From positions 44,234 to 108,233 of the forward strand of contig JBJXDZ010000082.1 in assembly GCA_046154645.1 (NCBI GenBank): DNA of 64,000 nucleotides. Reading direction: 5' to 3'. The position numbers and the translations under genes were made by a program. The notes beneath the pieces are model-generated. The model was not told the DNA's origin. It ran no database searches and saw nothing but the letters and a program-made list of their open reading frames with translations. The DNA comes from Ga0077555 sp046154645. Lineage in GTDB: Bacteria > Pseudomonadota > Alphaproteobacteria > Rhizobiales > Hyphomicrobiaceae. Positions 8,247 to 17,840 of this stretch are shown here, in pieces; the stretch's first letter is position 1, and each line of letters starts with the position of its first letter.

Positions 8247-10537
8247 ACGACGCGCCCGCCACGAACGACCTCAAAGTCATCGGCCAGCGCCTGCCGCGCG
8301 TTGATGCGGGCGAACGCGTCACCGGCCGCGCTATCTATCCAGCCGATCTTGTTCGCCCCGGCATGGTGCATGGCCGCCTCAAGCGCAGCCCGCATGCGCA
8401 TGCGCGCATTGTGGCCATCGACGTCACCCGCGCCCGCGCGCTGCAAGGCGTCCTCGCGGTGGTGACGGCCGCTGATTTCCCCGAGATCAAGCCTGGCACC
8501 ATCATTCCGTTCGGCGAGACCGGTGCGGACCTCTGGGTCTCCGCCGAGATTGCCATGGCGCGCAGCAAGGTCACCTGGATCGGTCATCCCGTCGCCGCCG
8601 TTGCCGCCACCGACGCGCACATCGCCGCCGCAGCGCTTGACCTCATCGACGTCAACTACGACGTCTTGCCGTCCCTGGTGTCGATTGAGGCCGCCACTGC
8701 CGCCGACGCGCCCCTGATCTATCAAGACCTCAAGCCGAAAGGCTTCGATCCGGGCGTCACGCCGACCCGCAATGCTGGCACCCGCACGCTGATCGAGCGC
8801 GGCGATGTCATGACAGCACTTGCCGCGGCCCATGTCGTCGGCGAAGTCCGCACCATCATCGACACCGCGCACCAAGGCTACATCGAGCCGCACGCCACCA
8901 TCGCCGAGACGGACGCGACTGGCTTCGTCACCATCTGGGCCTCCACGCAAGGCGCCTTCCAGACCGAGATCCAAACCTCCGGCCTGCTGGGTCTGCCGCA
9001 GTCGCGCCTCAAGGTCATTCCGCTCGAGATGGGCGGCGGCTTTGGCGGCAAGATCACCGTGCATCTCGAGCCCATCGCAGCGCGACTGGCGCAGCTGTGC
9101 GGCCGCCCCGTCAAGATGGTCATCTCGCGCGAGGAACTGCTCGCCGGCGGCTCGGGTCCGGCAGCAGGTGCGCGAATCGGCGTGCGCATCGGCGCCGACG
9201 CGCAAGGCAAGCTCACCGCCGTCGACGGCCATTATGTACTCGACACCGGTGGCATTCCAGGCACGCCGACGACGCTGGTCATGCAGGGTTCAGCCGCCTG
9301 CTACCAGTGTCCGACGCTGCGCCTTGAAGGCCTCGATGTCGTCACCACCAAGCCGCGCACGGAGGCCTATCGCGGTCCCGGCGGCATCCAGGCCACCTAT
9401 GCCTTCGAGCAGGCCATCGACGAGATCGCGTTGCAGCTATCGCTCGATCCCTTGGAGCTGCGCCGTCGCAATGCCGCGGTGACCGGCAGCCTGATGCCGA
9501 TCGGGACGCCATTCCCTTCCATCGGCCTCACCACTATTCTCGATCGCGTGGCAGCCCACGACTGCTGGCGCGCGCCGTTGGGCAAGGGTGCATTGCCCCG
9601 TGGTCGCGGGCTGTCACTCGGCTATTGGCGCGGCACGTCGATGACCTCAGCGGCGCACGTGACAATGACCGGCGACGGCCGGCCGATGGTGACCATGGGC
9701 TCCGTCGACATCTCCGGCACGCGCACCACGATGGCGCAGGTCGCCGCCGAGGAATTCGGGCTCTCGATTGGCGACGTCCGCGTCGAGATGGGCGACACCA
9801 AGTCGGTTGGCTACTCCGATGCGGCAGCCGGCAGTCGCCTCGCCCGCACCATGGCCGCCGCCGTCTCCGAGGCCTGCCGCGATGCGCTCGGGCAATTGCG
9901 CAAGCGTGCGGCCGAGAAGCTGCAATGCACATCTGATGACCTCAGCTACGCGGCGGCCGTGTTCCACAGCAACAAGCCCGGCGGCGCCTCGATCAGCCTG
10001 TCGGACCTGATGCGTGCCACGTTGACCGATGGCGCCATCATCGGCCGCGGTGTGTCGACCAAATTGCCGCTCGGCGTCGAGATTGCAGCCCACGTCAGCG
10101 ACGTCGAGGTCGATCCCGAGACCGGCCAGGTCACGGTGCTGCGCTACACCGCCTTCCAGGATGTCGGGCGCGCGCTCAATCCGACCGCCGTCGAGGGCCA
10201 GATCGAGGGCAGCGTCGTGCAAGGCCTCGGCTGGGCACTGACGGAGCATTTCGATTATGACGACACGGGACGGCTGCGCAACGCCAGCCTGCTCGACTAC
10301 CGCATGCCCACGGCGCTCGATGTCCCCGCGATCGAATGCGTCATCATTGAAACGCCGGTGCCAGGCGTGCCCTATGGCTTGCGCGGCGTTGGCGAGGTGC
10401 CAATCGTGCCGGTAGCAGCCTGCATCGCCAATGCCATCCGCCGTGCGGTCGGCGTGCGCGTCAACCACATGCCGATGACACCGGAACGCGTGTTGCGCGC
10501 GATCAAAGGTAGCGCATTCGGCAACGTGGGCGCGTAG
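8243..10537 (+). CDS. Molybdenum hydroxylase large subunit (xanthine dehydrogenase family)
   Basis: A 764-residue Mo-molybdopterin cytosine dinucleotide subunit. ATG 8243 overlaps the previous stop as ATGA. Visible are the N-terminal hammerhead domain (KVIGQRLPRVDAGERVTGRA), the GGGFGGK cofactor loop, AYRGPGG in place of the form I CO dehydrogenase cysteine loop, and GVGEVP near the C-terminus, whose glutamate is the catalytic base of the family. The loop is of the form II / general hydroxylase type, so CO oxidation is unlikely. The substrate is unknown. The following CoA-ligase gene suggests an aromatic or heteroaromatic acid or its CoA ester. Confidence 0.93.
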   Translation: MNDAPATNDLKVIGQRLPRVDAGERVTGRAIYPADLVRPGMVHGRLKRSPHAHARIVAIDVTRARALQGVLAVVTAADFPEIKPGTIIPFGETGADLWVSAEIAMARSKVTWIGHPVAAVAATDAHIAAAALDLIDVNYDVLPSLVSIEAATAADAPLIYQDLKPKGFDPGVTPTRNAGTRTLIERGDVMTALAAAHVVGEVRTIIDTAHQGYIEPHATIAETDATGFVTIWASTQGAFQTEIQTSGLLGLPQSRLKVIPLEMGGGFGGKITVHLEPIAARLAQLCGRPVKMVISREELLAGGSGPAAGARIGVRIGADAQGKLTAVDGHYVLDTGGIPGTPTTLVMQGSAACYQCPTLRLEGLDVVTTKPRTEAYRGPGGIQATYAFEQAIDEIALQLSLDPLELRRRNAAVTGSLMPIGTPFPSIGLTTILDRVAAHDCWRAPLGKGALPRGRGLSLGYWRGTSMTSAAHVTMTGDGRPMVTMGSVDISGTRTTMAQVAAEEFGLSIGDVRVEMGDTKSVGYSDAAAGSRLARTMAAAVSEACRDALGQLRKRAAEKLQCTSDDLSYAAAVFHSNKPGGASISLSDLMRATLTDGAIIGRGVSTKLPLGVEIAAHVSDVEVDPETGQVTVLRYTAFQDVGRALNPTAVEGQIEGSVVQGLGWALTEHFDYDDTGRLRNASLLDYRMPTALDVPAIECVIIETPVPGVPYGLRGVGEVPIVPVAACIANAIRRAVGVRVNHMPMTPERVLRAIKGSAFGNVGA

Positions 10538-10543
10538 GTGGCG

Positions 10544-12394
10544 ATGTCGGCCACAGCTCCACTACGCCCCGTGGGCCTCGGCGAACTCCACATCGGCGTC
10601 GAGCGTCGTGCCGACGGCAGCCTGCTGCTGCGCTCGATGGATCCCGTGCGCGCGACGCCGCCAGCCATCTCGCAAAAACTGTTGCATTGGGCCCATGCCG
10701 CGCCGGAACGCACATTCCTTGCCGAGCGTGGTCCCAATGGCCAATGGGTGACGATCAGCTACGGCGAGACCCTGGCTCGCGTGGAGCGTATTGCAGCCGC
10801 CCTGCTGGCACGCGAGCTGACGCCCGAGCGGCCGATCATGATCCTCTCCGGCAATTCCATTCGCCATGCACTGCTGGCCTTGGCGGCCATGCACATCGGC
10901 GTGCCCTATGCACCCATTTCAACCGCCTATGCGTTGGTCTCGACGGATTTCGCGAAGCTGCGCCACATCGCCAACGCGCTCACACCGGGCCTCGTCTTCG
11001 CCGACTCCTTCCCGCCCTTTGCACGCGCCATCACCGCGACCATGCCGCCCGGCGTCGAGATCGTCGCTGCAATCGGCAGCGGACCGGGCGTGACGCCATT
11101 TTCCAGCCTGGAGCATGGCGCGTCATCCACCGCCGCGGTCGACGCTGCACATGCCAAGGTCAACCCCGACACCATTGCGAAGGTGCTGTTCACCTCGGGC
11201 TCAACGGGGCAGCCGAAAGGCGTCATCAACACGCAGCGCATGCTGTGCCTCAACCAGGCCATGCTCGAGACGTGGGCGCCGTTTCACGCGCACGAGCCGC
11301 CGGTGCTGCTCGACTGGCTGCCGTGGAACCATACCTTCGGCGGCAATCACAATTTCGGGCTGGTGCTCTGGAACGGCGGCACGCTGTGGATCGACGACGG
11401 CCGACCGACGCTGGACGGCATGTTCGCCACCGTGCGCAATCTGAAGGAGATCTCGCCAACCCTCTATTTCAACGTGCCGAAGGGTTATCAGGAACTGCTG
11501 CCGTTTCTGCGCGCCGATCCAGCCTTGCGCACGCGCTATCTCGAGCGGCTGCGCGTCAACTTCTACTCAGGCGCCAGCCTCAGCCCGCACATCGCAGCCG
11601 GCCTCGACGAGATCGCAGTCGCCGCAACGGGCCAGCGCATCCTGATGGTTACCGGTTACGGCTCGACAGAAACAGCCCCCGCCGCTCTGGTACCGACAGA
11701 GGCCATCGCCGATCTCGGCGTTATCGGCCTGCCGTTGCCCGGCATCACGCTGAAGCTGTCGCCCACCAACGGCAAGATCGAGGCCCGCATCCAAGGCGGC
11801 ACCGTTACGCCCGGCTATTGGCGCGACCCGCAGGCAACGGCCGCCGCCTTCGATGCGGAAGGCTTCTATTGCCTCGGCGATGCCCTGCGCTTTCACGATG
11901 TTGCCAATCCCGCACGCGGCCTCGTTTTCGATGGCCGCATCGCGGAGGATTTCAAGCTCGCCAGCGGCACCTGGGTCAGTGCGGGTCCGCTGCGACTCAA
12001 GTATCTGGCGGGCCTGTCGCCGCTAGCGCGTGAGCTGGTCATCGCCGGGCATGATCGTGATGTCCTGGCAGCCCTCGTCATCCCCGATCTGGCCTCCTGT
12101 CGCGCGCTGCTCCCCGATGGCGGACGCAGCCTGGCCGTTCCCGACATCCTTGCCCATCCAACCGTCCGCGGCTTCATGGCGCGAGCCTTGACCAGCCTCG
12201 CCGACACCGCCACCGGCTCCTCGACGCGCATCGATCGGCTCATCCTGCTCGTCGAACCGCCCTCGATCGATGCCGGCGAGATCACCGACAAGGGCTCCAT
12301 TAACCAGCGCGCCATGCTCGAGCGCCGCGCGGGGTTGGTGGCTGAGTTGTATGCCGATCCGCCGCCTCCCCAGGTGATCCTGCCCGCCCGCTGA
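10544..12394 (+). CDS. Feruloyl-CoA synthase-like AMP-forming acid-CoA ligase
   Basis: About 616 residues from ATG 10544 (a GTG at 10538 abuts the previous stop). It has the adenylate-forming motif FTSGSTGQPKG, the GYGSTETAPA motif, and a feruloyl-CoA-synthase-like N-terminal half (ILSGNSIRHALLALAAMHIG, ISTAYALVSTDF). The C-terminal YWRDPQAT and FDGRIAEDFKL segments fit the same group. It would activate a phenylpropenoate or related carboxylate to its CoA thioester using ATP. No hydratase/aldolase or vanillin dehydrogenase gene is adjacent, so the exact substrate is open. Only six bases separate it from the hydroxylase gene. Confidence 0.85.
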   Translation: MSATAPLRPVGLGELHIGVERRADGSLLLRSMDPVRATPPAISQKLLHWAHAAPERTFLAERGPNGQWVTISYGETLARVERIAAALLARELTPERPIMILSGNSIRHALLALAAMHIGVPYAPISTAYALVSTDFAKLRHIANALTPGLVFADSFPPFARAITATMPPGVEIVAAIGSGPGVTPFSSLEHGASSTAAVDAAHAKVNPDTIAKVLFTSGSTGQPKGVINTQRMLCLNQAMLETWAPFHAHEPPVLLDWLPWNHTFGGNHNFGLVLWNGGTLWIDDGRPTLDGMFATVRNLKEISPTLYFNVPKGYQELLPFLRADPALRTRYLERLRVNFYSGASLSPHIAAGLDEIAVAATGQRILMVTGYGSTETAPAALVPTEAIADLGVIGLPLPGITLKLSPTNGKIEARIQGGTVTPGYWRDPQATAAAFDAEGFYCLGDALRFHDVANPARGLVFDGRIAEDFKLASGTWVSAGPLRLKYLAGLSPLARELVIAGHDRDVLAALVIPDLASCRALLPDGGRSLAVPDILAHPTVRGFMARALTSLADTATGSSTRIDRLILLVEPPSIDAGEITDKGSINQRAMLERRAGLVAELYADPPPPQVILPAR

Positions 12395-12628
12395 CGGCCT
12401 TCACGCCTGCACACCACAACGAAGAAAAGCTCGGGAATCTTATCCCCGCCTTGCTGGGCTGAGTTATTATTCTCGCCTCCGCTCCACCGAGGGCGGCCTG
12501 CGGTACTGGTGCTGCAGGGTTAAGGTCCGGACGGACGCAGTTGCGCAACGTGTGTTTCGCCACCTTGGACCCGATAGAGCGATACAGTCGATCACGCCGA
12601 TGACCGTACAATCCCAAGCGAGGACCCC
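12395..12628. other. Intergenic region before the CoA-transferase gene
   Basis: This 234-base gap holds no convincing gene. It ends with a GAGGA ribosome site before ATG 12629. I could not pick out a promoter with confidence. Its length suggests the CoA-transferase and ubiA form a separate transcription unit from the upstream operon. Confidence 0.4.
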
Positions 12629-13780
12629 ATGACATTCAGTCTCGACGGCGTGCGCGTGCTGGAACTGGCACGCTTTCAGGCAGGCCCCCGCGGCGGCATG
12701 ATGCTGTCCGATCTCGGCGCCGAGGTGATCAAGATCGAGCGTCTCGGCGGCGAGGAGACGCGCAAGAACCCGCCGATGGTGCGCGGCCAGAGCGTCTATT
12801 TCACAGTCTACAATCGCGGCAAGAAGTCGATCTGCCTGGATCTGCGCCTGGCCGAAGGCAAGGCCGTGTTCTCCGAACTGGTGCAAACGGCCGACATCGT
12901 TCTGGAAAACTTCCGGCCCGGCACCATGGACGCCATGGGCTTTGGCTACGAAGCTCTGAAGGCCTTGAAGCGCGACATCATCCTGGTCTCGGTGTCGGGC
13001 TTCGGCCAGACCGGCCCCTATCGCGACCGGCCGGCCTTCGATCCCCTGGGACAGGCGATGAGCGGCCTGATGAGCCTGACCGGGCGACCGGTGGGACAGC
13101 CGGTCGGTACCGCGTTCTCGCTAATCGACCGCACAACGGCCTTGCACGCAACCATCGGCGCGCTGGCCGCCCTGCGCCACCGTGACCGCACCGGCGAAGG
13201 CCAGATGATCGACTGCTGCCTGCTCGATTCCGCCCTCACCATGGTGGAAATCCCGAGCATCACCCATCTCGAAGGTGAGGCAGGTGGCGAAGGCGGACGT
13301 CCCCCCTATCGCGCCAAGGATGGGCACGTGGTCATCGCCGCCATCGGTCGCGATATGGTCGGCACACTGATGCGGGTGATCGGCATGACCAACGCAACCG
13401 ACGACACGCGACCGATGAATTCGTCGGCCAGTTCCAGCGATGTCCGCCGGCAAGCCCTTGAGGCCTGGGTCGCCGAGCGGACCGTTGCCGAAATCGTCGA
13501 AACCCTCTTGAAGGCCGGTATTCCCGTGGCGCCCGTGCGCAGCATTCCCGAAGTGGTCAAGGATCCGCACCTGTGGGAGCGGCAGATGCTGGCCAAACAA
13601 CCTGATGCGTTGGCGGGCGAAATCCACGTCCCGGGCCTCGCCGTCAAGATGTCGGCAACGCCCGGCCGCATTGGTCCCGTGCCGACACCGGGCCAGCACA
13701 CGGACGAGGTGCTGGGCACGCTGCTCGGTTACGATGCCGGCCGGCTGGCCGCACTGCGCGCCACCAAAGTGATCGGGTGA
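12629..13780 (+). CDS. CaiB/BaiF family III CoA-transferase
   Basis: A 383-residue member of the family III CoA-transferases. The N-terminus (LDGVRVLELARFQAGP, LSDLGAEVIKIE) and the following NRGKKSICLDL and ADIVLENFRPGTM segments are the family hallmarks, and the catalytic aspartate should be in the QMIDCCLLDSA region. These enzymes move CoA between carboxylates such as carnitine, oxalate, benzylsuccinate or mesaconate. The substrate cannot be read from the sequence. The stop codon overlaps a GTG in front of ubiA. Confidence 0.9.
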   Translation: MTFSLDGVRVLELARFQAGPRGGMMLSDLGAEVIKIERLGGEETRKNPPMVRGQSVYFTVYNRGKKSICLDLRLAEGKAVFSELVQTADIVLENFRPGTMDAMGFGYEALKALKRDIILVSVSGFGQTGPYRDRPAFDPLGQAMSGLMSLTGRPVGQPVGTAFSLIDRTTALHATIGALAALRHRDRTGEGQMIDCCLLDSALTMVEIPSITHLEGEAGGEGGRPPYRAKDGHVVIAAIGRDMVGTLMRVIGMTNATDDTRPMNSSASSSDVRRQALEAWVAERTVAEIVETLLKAGIPVAPVRSIPEVVKDPHLWERQMLAKQPDALAGEIHVPGLAVKMSATPGRIGPVPTPGQHTDEVLGTLLGYDAGRLAALRATKVIG

Positions 13781-13791
13781 AGGCCAGCCGC

Positions 13792-14772
13792 ATGACCGCC
13801 ATTCCTCCACATCCCGCATCGCCGTCCGAGCTGGCCGCGTCCGCGCGTCCCGTCGCCGACGCCGTACCCGGCAATTGGGTCGACCGGTTGGCGCCGCCGG
13901 CTGCGCGGCCCTTTCTGCGGCTCGCCCGTTTCGATCGGCCGATCGGCTCGTGGCTGCTGCTGTTTCCCTGCTGGTGGTCGCTGGCGCTGGCCGAGCTTGC
14001 CAGCGGCAAGGCCTATCCCGATCCCTGGTTGGCGCTCTTGTTCCTCATCGGCGCCTTTGCCATGCGCGGCGCCGGCTGCACCTGGAACGACATCGTCGAC
14101 CGCGACTATGACGCGGGCGTTGAGCGCACGCGCAGCCGGCCAATTCCGTCGGGCCAGGTCAGTGTCCGCCAGGCCGCCCTGTTCATGGGGGCCTTACTGC
14201 TGGTCGGCCTCGTCGTGCTGGTGCAGTTGAACCGTTACACCATCGCCCTCGCCGTCGCCTCGCTCGGCCTTGTCGCCATCTATCCGTTCATGAAGCGCTA
14301 CACGTTCTGGCCGCAACTGGTGCTGGGCCTCACGTTCAAGTGGGGCGCGCTGGTCGGTTGGGCTGCAGCACGTGGCACGTTGGAATGGCCAGCGATCGTG
14401 CTCTATGCCGGCTGCGTGCTCTGGACCATCGGTTACGACACTATCTACGCCCACCAGGACAAGGAGGACGATCTCGCTCTAGGCCTCAAGTCCACAGCCA
14501 TCCGCTTCGGCGATGCGTCGCGGCCCTGGATCACCGGCTTCTATGCCGGCGCACTCACCCTTTGGCTGCTCGCCGTGACACTCGCTGGTGCCGGAGCGCT
14601 CACCTATTTCGCCCTGGCCGCGATCGCTGCGCACTGTACGTGGCAGGTGGCCACGCTCGACATCGCCAAGCCGGACAATTGCCTGCTGCGCTTCAAGTCG
14701 AACCGCTTTGTCGGCTGGATCCTGCTCGCAGGCCTCATGCTGGATGCCGTTTTCCGCAACCTGACGGGATGA
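13792..14772 (+). CDS. ubiA: 4-hydroxybenzoate polyprenyltransferase
   Basis: About 326 residues from ATG 13792 (GAAGG 9 bases upstream; a GTG at 13777 overlapping the previous stop is an alternative). It is a polytopic membrane protein with the two Asp-rich prenyl-diphosphate sites, NDIVDRDYDAGVERTRSRP and DTIYAHQDKEDD, plus the RPIPSG segment of UbiA. It attaches the polyprenyl chain to 4-hydroxybenzoate, the first membrane step of ubiquinone synthesis. Other ubi genes are not adjacent. Confidence 0.93.
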   Translation: MTAIPPHPASPSELAASARPVADAVPGNWVDRLAPPAARPFLRLARFDRPIGSWLLLFPCWWSLALAELASGKAYPDPWLALLFLIGAFAMRGAGCTWNDIVDRDYDAGVERTRSRPIPSGQVSVRQAALFMGALLLVGLVVLVQLNRYTIALAVASLGLVAIYPFMKRYTFWPQLVLGLTFKWGALVGWAAARGTLEWPAIVLYAGCVLWTIGYDTIYAHQDKEDDLALGLKSTAIRFGDASRPWITGFYAGALTLWLLAVTLAGAGALTYFALAAIAAHCTWQVATLDIAKPDNCLLRFKSNRFVGWILLAGLMLDAVFRNLTG

Positions 14773-14775
14773 TTG

Positions 14776-15489
14776 TCAGGCCTGTTCGGCGAGATCCGGG
14801 AACCAGCGCGCCATGCCCCGATCGCGATAAGCAACCAGATTGGCATGGGCGGCTGTCGCCTCCCGCATCGGCGATTCGAATCGAGGGCACAGCAGGCTGG
14901 CCACGAATGACCACACCGAGGCGTCGGCGCCGCAGGGCTCAGCGCCCATCAGCCAGGGTTTGTCCCCGAGAATGACGGCAATTGCATCGATGTCGCGCTT
15001 GGCCAGTTGCTCGATCTCGGCCCGGCTGTGGCGACCCAGGCCTTGTGCCTTCAGCGCGCTTCTCACCTGCCGGCGCACCATGGCGACGATGAAGGGCCGC
15101 ACCAGCCGCGGCGCCTTGTCGAAGTAGCGCCGTGGTCCCTTGTCGAAGTTGGCATCGACCATCCAGCGGCTGTCCATGATGGCCCAGTAGAGATGTTCCT
15201 CGCACATCTTCTCCACCGCCCACGCCACCGCCTTCTGTTGCGCATCGAGGCCCTGTTCGAAATTGGCGCCGTGACGCTGCTCCAGATGCGCGCGAATGAA
15301 CGTCGAGTCGGCAATGATCGTGCCGCCATCATTGATGTAGGGGAGCTTACCTTTCGGCGCTTTGTTGAATCCCGTCTCATCGCGCCTGTAGCCAAGCCCC
15401 GCAAGCTTCAGCAGCACTTCGGCTTTCGACACGAACGGCGAAGGATCGGGCAGCCCATATAAGCGACCGAAGCCATAGAGTGTAATCAT
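14776..15489 (-). CDS. Glutathione S-transferase-fold protein (Fax/metaxin-like)
   Basis: A 237-residue protein. Its thioredoxin-like N-terminus begins MITLYGFGRLYGLPDPSPF, followed by KGKLPYINDGGTIIADS, which is the cis-Pro and Ser/Asp part of the G-site. The helical C-terminal domain ends in a GADASVWSFVASLL segment typical of the failed-axon-connections/metaxin-like GST branch. Catalysis on glutathione is not assured in this branch. GGGGA precedes ATG 15489. It converges with ubiA, with 3 bases between the stops. Confidence 0.8.
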   Translation of the reverse strand: MITLYGFGRLYGLPDPSPFVSKAEVLLKLAGLGYRRDETGFNKAPKGKLPYINDGGTIIADSTFIRAHLEQRHGANFEQGLDAQQKAVAWAVEKMCEEHLYWAIMDSRWMVDANFDKGPRRYFDKAPRLVRPFIVAMVRRQVRSALKAQGLGRHSRAEIEQLAKRDIDAIAVILGDKPWLMGAEPCGADASVWSFVASLLCPRFESPMREATAAHANLVAYRDRGMARWFPDLAEQA

Positions 15490-15642
15490 CGAATCCCCGC
15501 CGTTCCCTGCTGGCCGCTGTGTCGTGTCGTGCGCAAGATGGCCAAACGTGCGCCCGATTTGGCGCTTGCCCGCCGTCCAATTGCTGCCCTACATCCGAGC
15601 CATATGATTTGCGTGGTTGAATTGTGGCGAAGGGAGGGCACC

Positions 15643-16701
15643 ATGCGAATGCGAAGTGCCGCAGCGCACCGTCTTAGGGCGCGACTGTTGACTGGTGCCT
15701 TGGCCTTGAGCCTGTCAGGACTGCCGGCTGTGGCCCAGGCTCCGACCTCGGAGGAACCGCCGGCGCCCGAGGCTGCTCCGTCCGCACCAGCGCCCGCCGC
15801 TCCAAAACCCGGCCCTCGCGGGCCAGAGGCGCGCAAGCTGTTCGGCGCCAAGCATGATGCCGCACCTCTGGCGCCCCGTGCCATCGGCTTTTACTCGCGC
15901 GGCTGCCTTTCGGGTGCCAAGCCCCTCGCCATCGATGGGCCGAACTGGCAGGCGATGCGGCTCTCGCGCAACCGCAACTGGGGCCATCCGGAGTTAATCG
16001 CGCTGGTGGAGCAGCTGGCCAAGGACGCCAAGGCGATGGACGGCTGGCCCGGCCTGCTGGTCGGTGATCTGTCGCAGCCGCGTGGTGGACCGATGCTGAC
16101 CGGTCACGCCAGCCACCAGATCGGTCTCGATGCCGACATCTGGCTCACCCCCATGCCGAATCGCCGCCTGACCGAGAAGGAGCGCGAGGACATCTCAGCC
16201 GTCTCGATGCTGGGAGCCGACGGCGTGCTCGCCGACGAGAAGGTCTTCACCGCCGCTCACGCCCGCCTGATCCGGCGCGCCGCCACTTACCCAAATGTCG
16301 AGCGCATTCTCGTGCACCCGGGCATCAAGAAGGCGCTGTGTCTCGATCCCGCCTCCACCAAAGGCAGCCTCAGCAAGATCCGCCCGTTCTGGGGTCACCA
16401 CTACCACATGCACATCCGCATCGCCTGCCCCAAAGGGAGCGAGGGCTGCGCCGGCCAACAGCCCGTCGGCAACGACGATGGCTGCGGCAAGGAGGTCGAC
16501 GATTGGATCGCCCTGTTGCGGCGGCCGCCACGCCCCGTCGATCCGAGCCTCAAGCCGCCGCCGCCGAAACCGCAACTGACGCTCGAGCAATTGCCGGCCG
16601 AGTGCCGCCTCGTCCTCGAGGCTGGAGCGCAGCCGGGCGACGTGCCAGCCGCCGCGCCTGCCCGTCCACGTGCGCCGAAAGGCGTTGCCCGCGGTCAATA
16701 G
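15643..16701 (+). CDS. mepA: Penicillin-insensitive murein endopeptidase
   Basis: Start ATG 15643 has a strong AAGGGAGGG site. The 352-residue product has a cleaved-type signal peptide ending near AVAQA, a Pro/Ala linker, and the LAS metallopeptidase core: LTGHASHQIGLDADIW with the first zinc ligands, and GHHYHMHIRI with the later ones. It cuts D-alanyl-meso-diaminopimelyl cross-links in periplasmic peptidoglycan. A proline-rich extension (PPRPVDPSLKPPPPKP) and a short C-terminal domain follow the enzyme core, which may tether it to a partner. Confidence 0.93.
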   Translation: MRMRSAAAHRLRARLLTGALALSLSGLPAVAQAPTSEEPPAPEAAPSAPAPAAPKPGPRGPEARKLFGAKHDAAPLAPRAIGFYSRGCLSGAKPLAIDGPNWQAMRLSRNRNWGHPELIALVEQLAKDAKAMDGWPGLLVGDLSQPRGGPMLTGHASHQIGLDADIWLTPMPNRRLTEKEREDISAVSMLGADGVLADEKVFTAAHARLIRRAATYPNVERILVHPGIKKALCLDPASTKGSLSKIRPFWGHHYHMHIRIACPKGSEGCAGQQPVGNDDGCGKEVDDWIALLRRPPRPVDPSLKPPPPKPQLTLEQLPAECRLVLEAGAQPGDVPAAAPARPRAPKGVARGQ

Positions 16702-16724
16702 GCGAGACATCATCGCGCGGCGAC

Positions 16725-17756
16725 ATGTCGACGACGAAGGCCAACCCCGTGACCACACCGAGCCTGCGAATTCTGGTCACAGGTGCCACCGGCGCCCTCG
16801 GCCAGCGCGTGGTGGCGCGTCTGGTCGCCGAGGGCCATGCGGTTCGCCTTGTTACGCGGCGCCCATTCCGCGCCGACGCCGTGCTTGGCCGCCATGCCAC
16901 TTGCATCGAATGGCATCCGCTGTCGGAGCCGCTACCGGAGGCGGCACTCGCCGACCTCGATGCCATCGTGCATCTGGCGGGCGAGCCGCTGGCCGGTCCC
17001 GCCGATACCGAGCGCGCTCTGCGTTTGCGCTCATCGCGACTGAAACTCGCCGAGCGGCTGGCCATCGCCGCCCGCAACCAGACGCTGCGCATCGTCGTCG
17101 CCTCGGTGGTGATGCCGCCACTGACGACCGCCGCTGGCGAGGTCATGACGGATTTGACGCCACGCTCTGAACCGGCAACAGCGTTCGAGCGCGGCGTGCT
17201 CGACATCGAGGCCGCCTGTAATGCGCTGGCCAGCGGCGGCGCCAGCCTTGCCATGGTCCGTCTTGGTCTGCTGATCGATGCCGGCCCCGTGCTCGAAGCG
17301 CTGGTGCGCCTGGCGCGCCGTGGTGGCATCCCCAATTTCGCCGGGGCGCTGATCCCCGCCATCGATCCCGAGGATGCGGCGGCCTTGATCGCCGGCCTGG
17401 TCGGGCATCGCGGCCTCACCGGTCCGCTGATCGGCGTCGCCCCGGAACCGCTGGCGGGCGAAATCCTGCAGGCAGCTTTGGTGCCGTTCAATCCTTGGCC
17501 TGTCGCTCTGCCGGTCTCCCAGCGGCGCGTGGAGCGCCGCATCGGTCCCCTGGCACGCCTGCTCTTCAATCGCACACGCGTTGTCCCGCAGCGCCTCCTT
17601 GACGCCGGCGCCGGCTTCCAGAACGCTGATCTTGCGGCCAGTCTGGCGCGTGCGCTGGCGGTAGTCACCGCCTCTCGAGGCAGCCCACGTGACCCGGTCG
17701 CCCGCTGGCTCGATCGGCGTCGCGCCGACCCCATCAAGTCTTCAAGCGACACTTGA
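16725..17756 (+). CDS. TIGR01777 family (YfcH-like) NAD-dependent epimerase
   Basis: A 343-residue Rossmann protein starting at ATG 16725. Near the N-terminus is ILVTGATGALGQRVVARL, the nucleotide-binding loop, then AIVHLAGEPLAGP, which is distinctive for the YfcH/TIGR01777 group. The usual YxxxK pair of short-chain dehydrogenases is not obvious and the SS(A/G)xGYYG segment of typical members reads VVASVVMPP instead, so catalysis may be altered. The biochemical role of the family is poorly known; cell-division-linked roles are suggested for some members. Confidence 0.75.
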   Translation: MSTTKANPVTTPSLRILVTGATGALGQRVVARLVAEGHAVRLVTRRPFRADAVLGRHATCIEWHPLSEPLPEAALADLDAIVHLAGEPLAGPADTERALRLRSSRLKLAERLAIAARNQTLRIVVASVVMPPLTTAAGEVMTDLTPRSEPATAFERGVLDIEAACNALASGGASLAMVRLGLLIDAGPVLEALVRLARRGGIPNFAGALIPAIDPEDAAALIAGLVGHRGLTGPLIGVAPEPLAGEILQAALVPFNPWPVALPVSQRRVERRIGPLARLLFNRTRVVPQRLLDAGAGFQNADLAASLARALAVVTASRGSPRDPVARWLDRRRADPIKSSSDT

Positions 17757-17840
17757 ACTGCCAGGCCTTTGCCTGACAGACTGGCGGCCGGCCGTTCTCG
17801 CCCGCCTCGCGCGCCAAATTCGCCCCTTCCCGGAGGTCCC

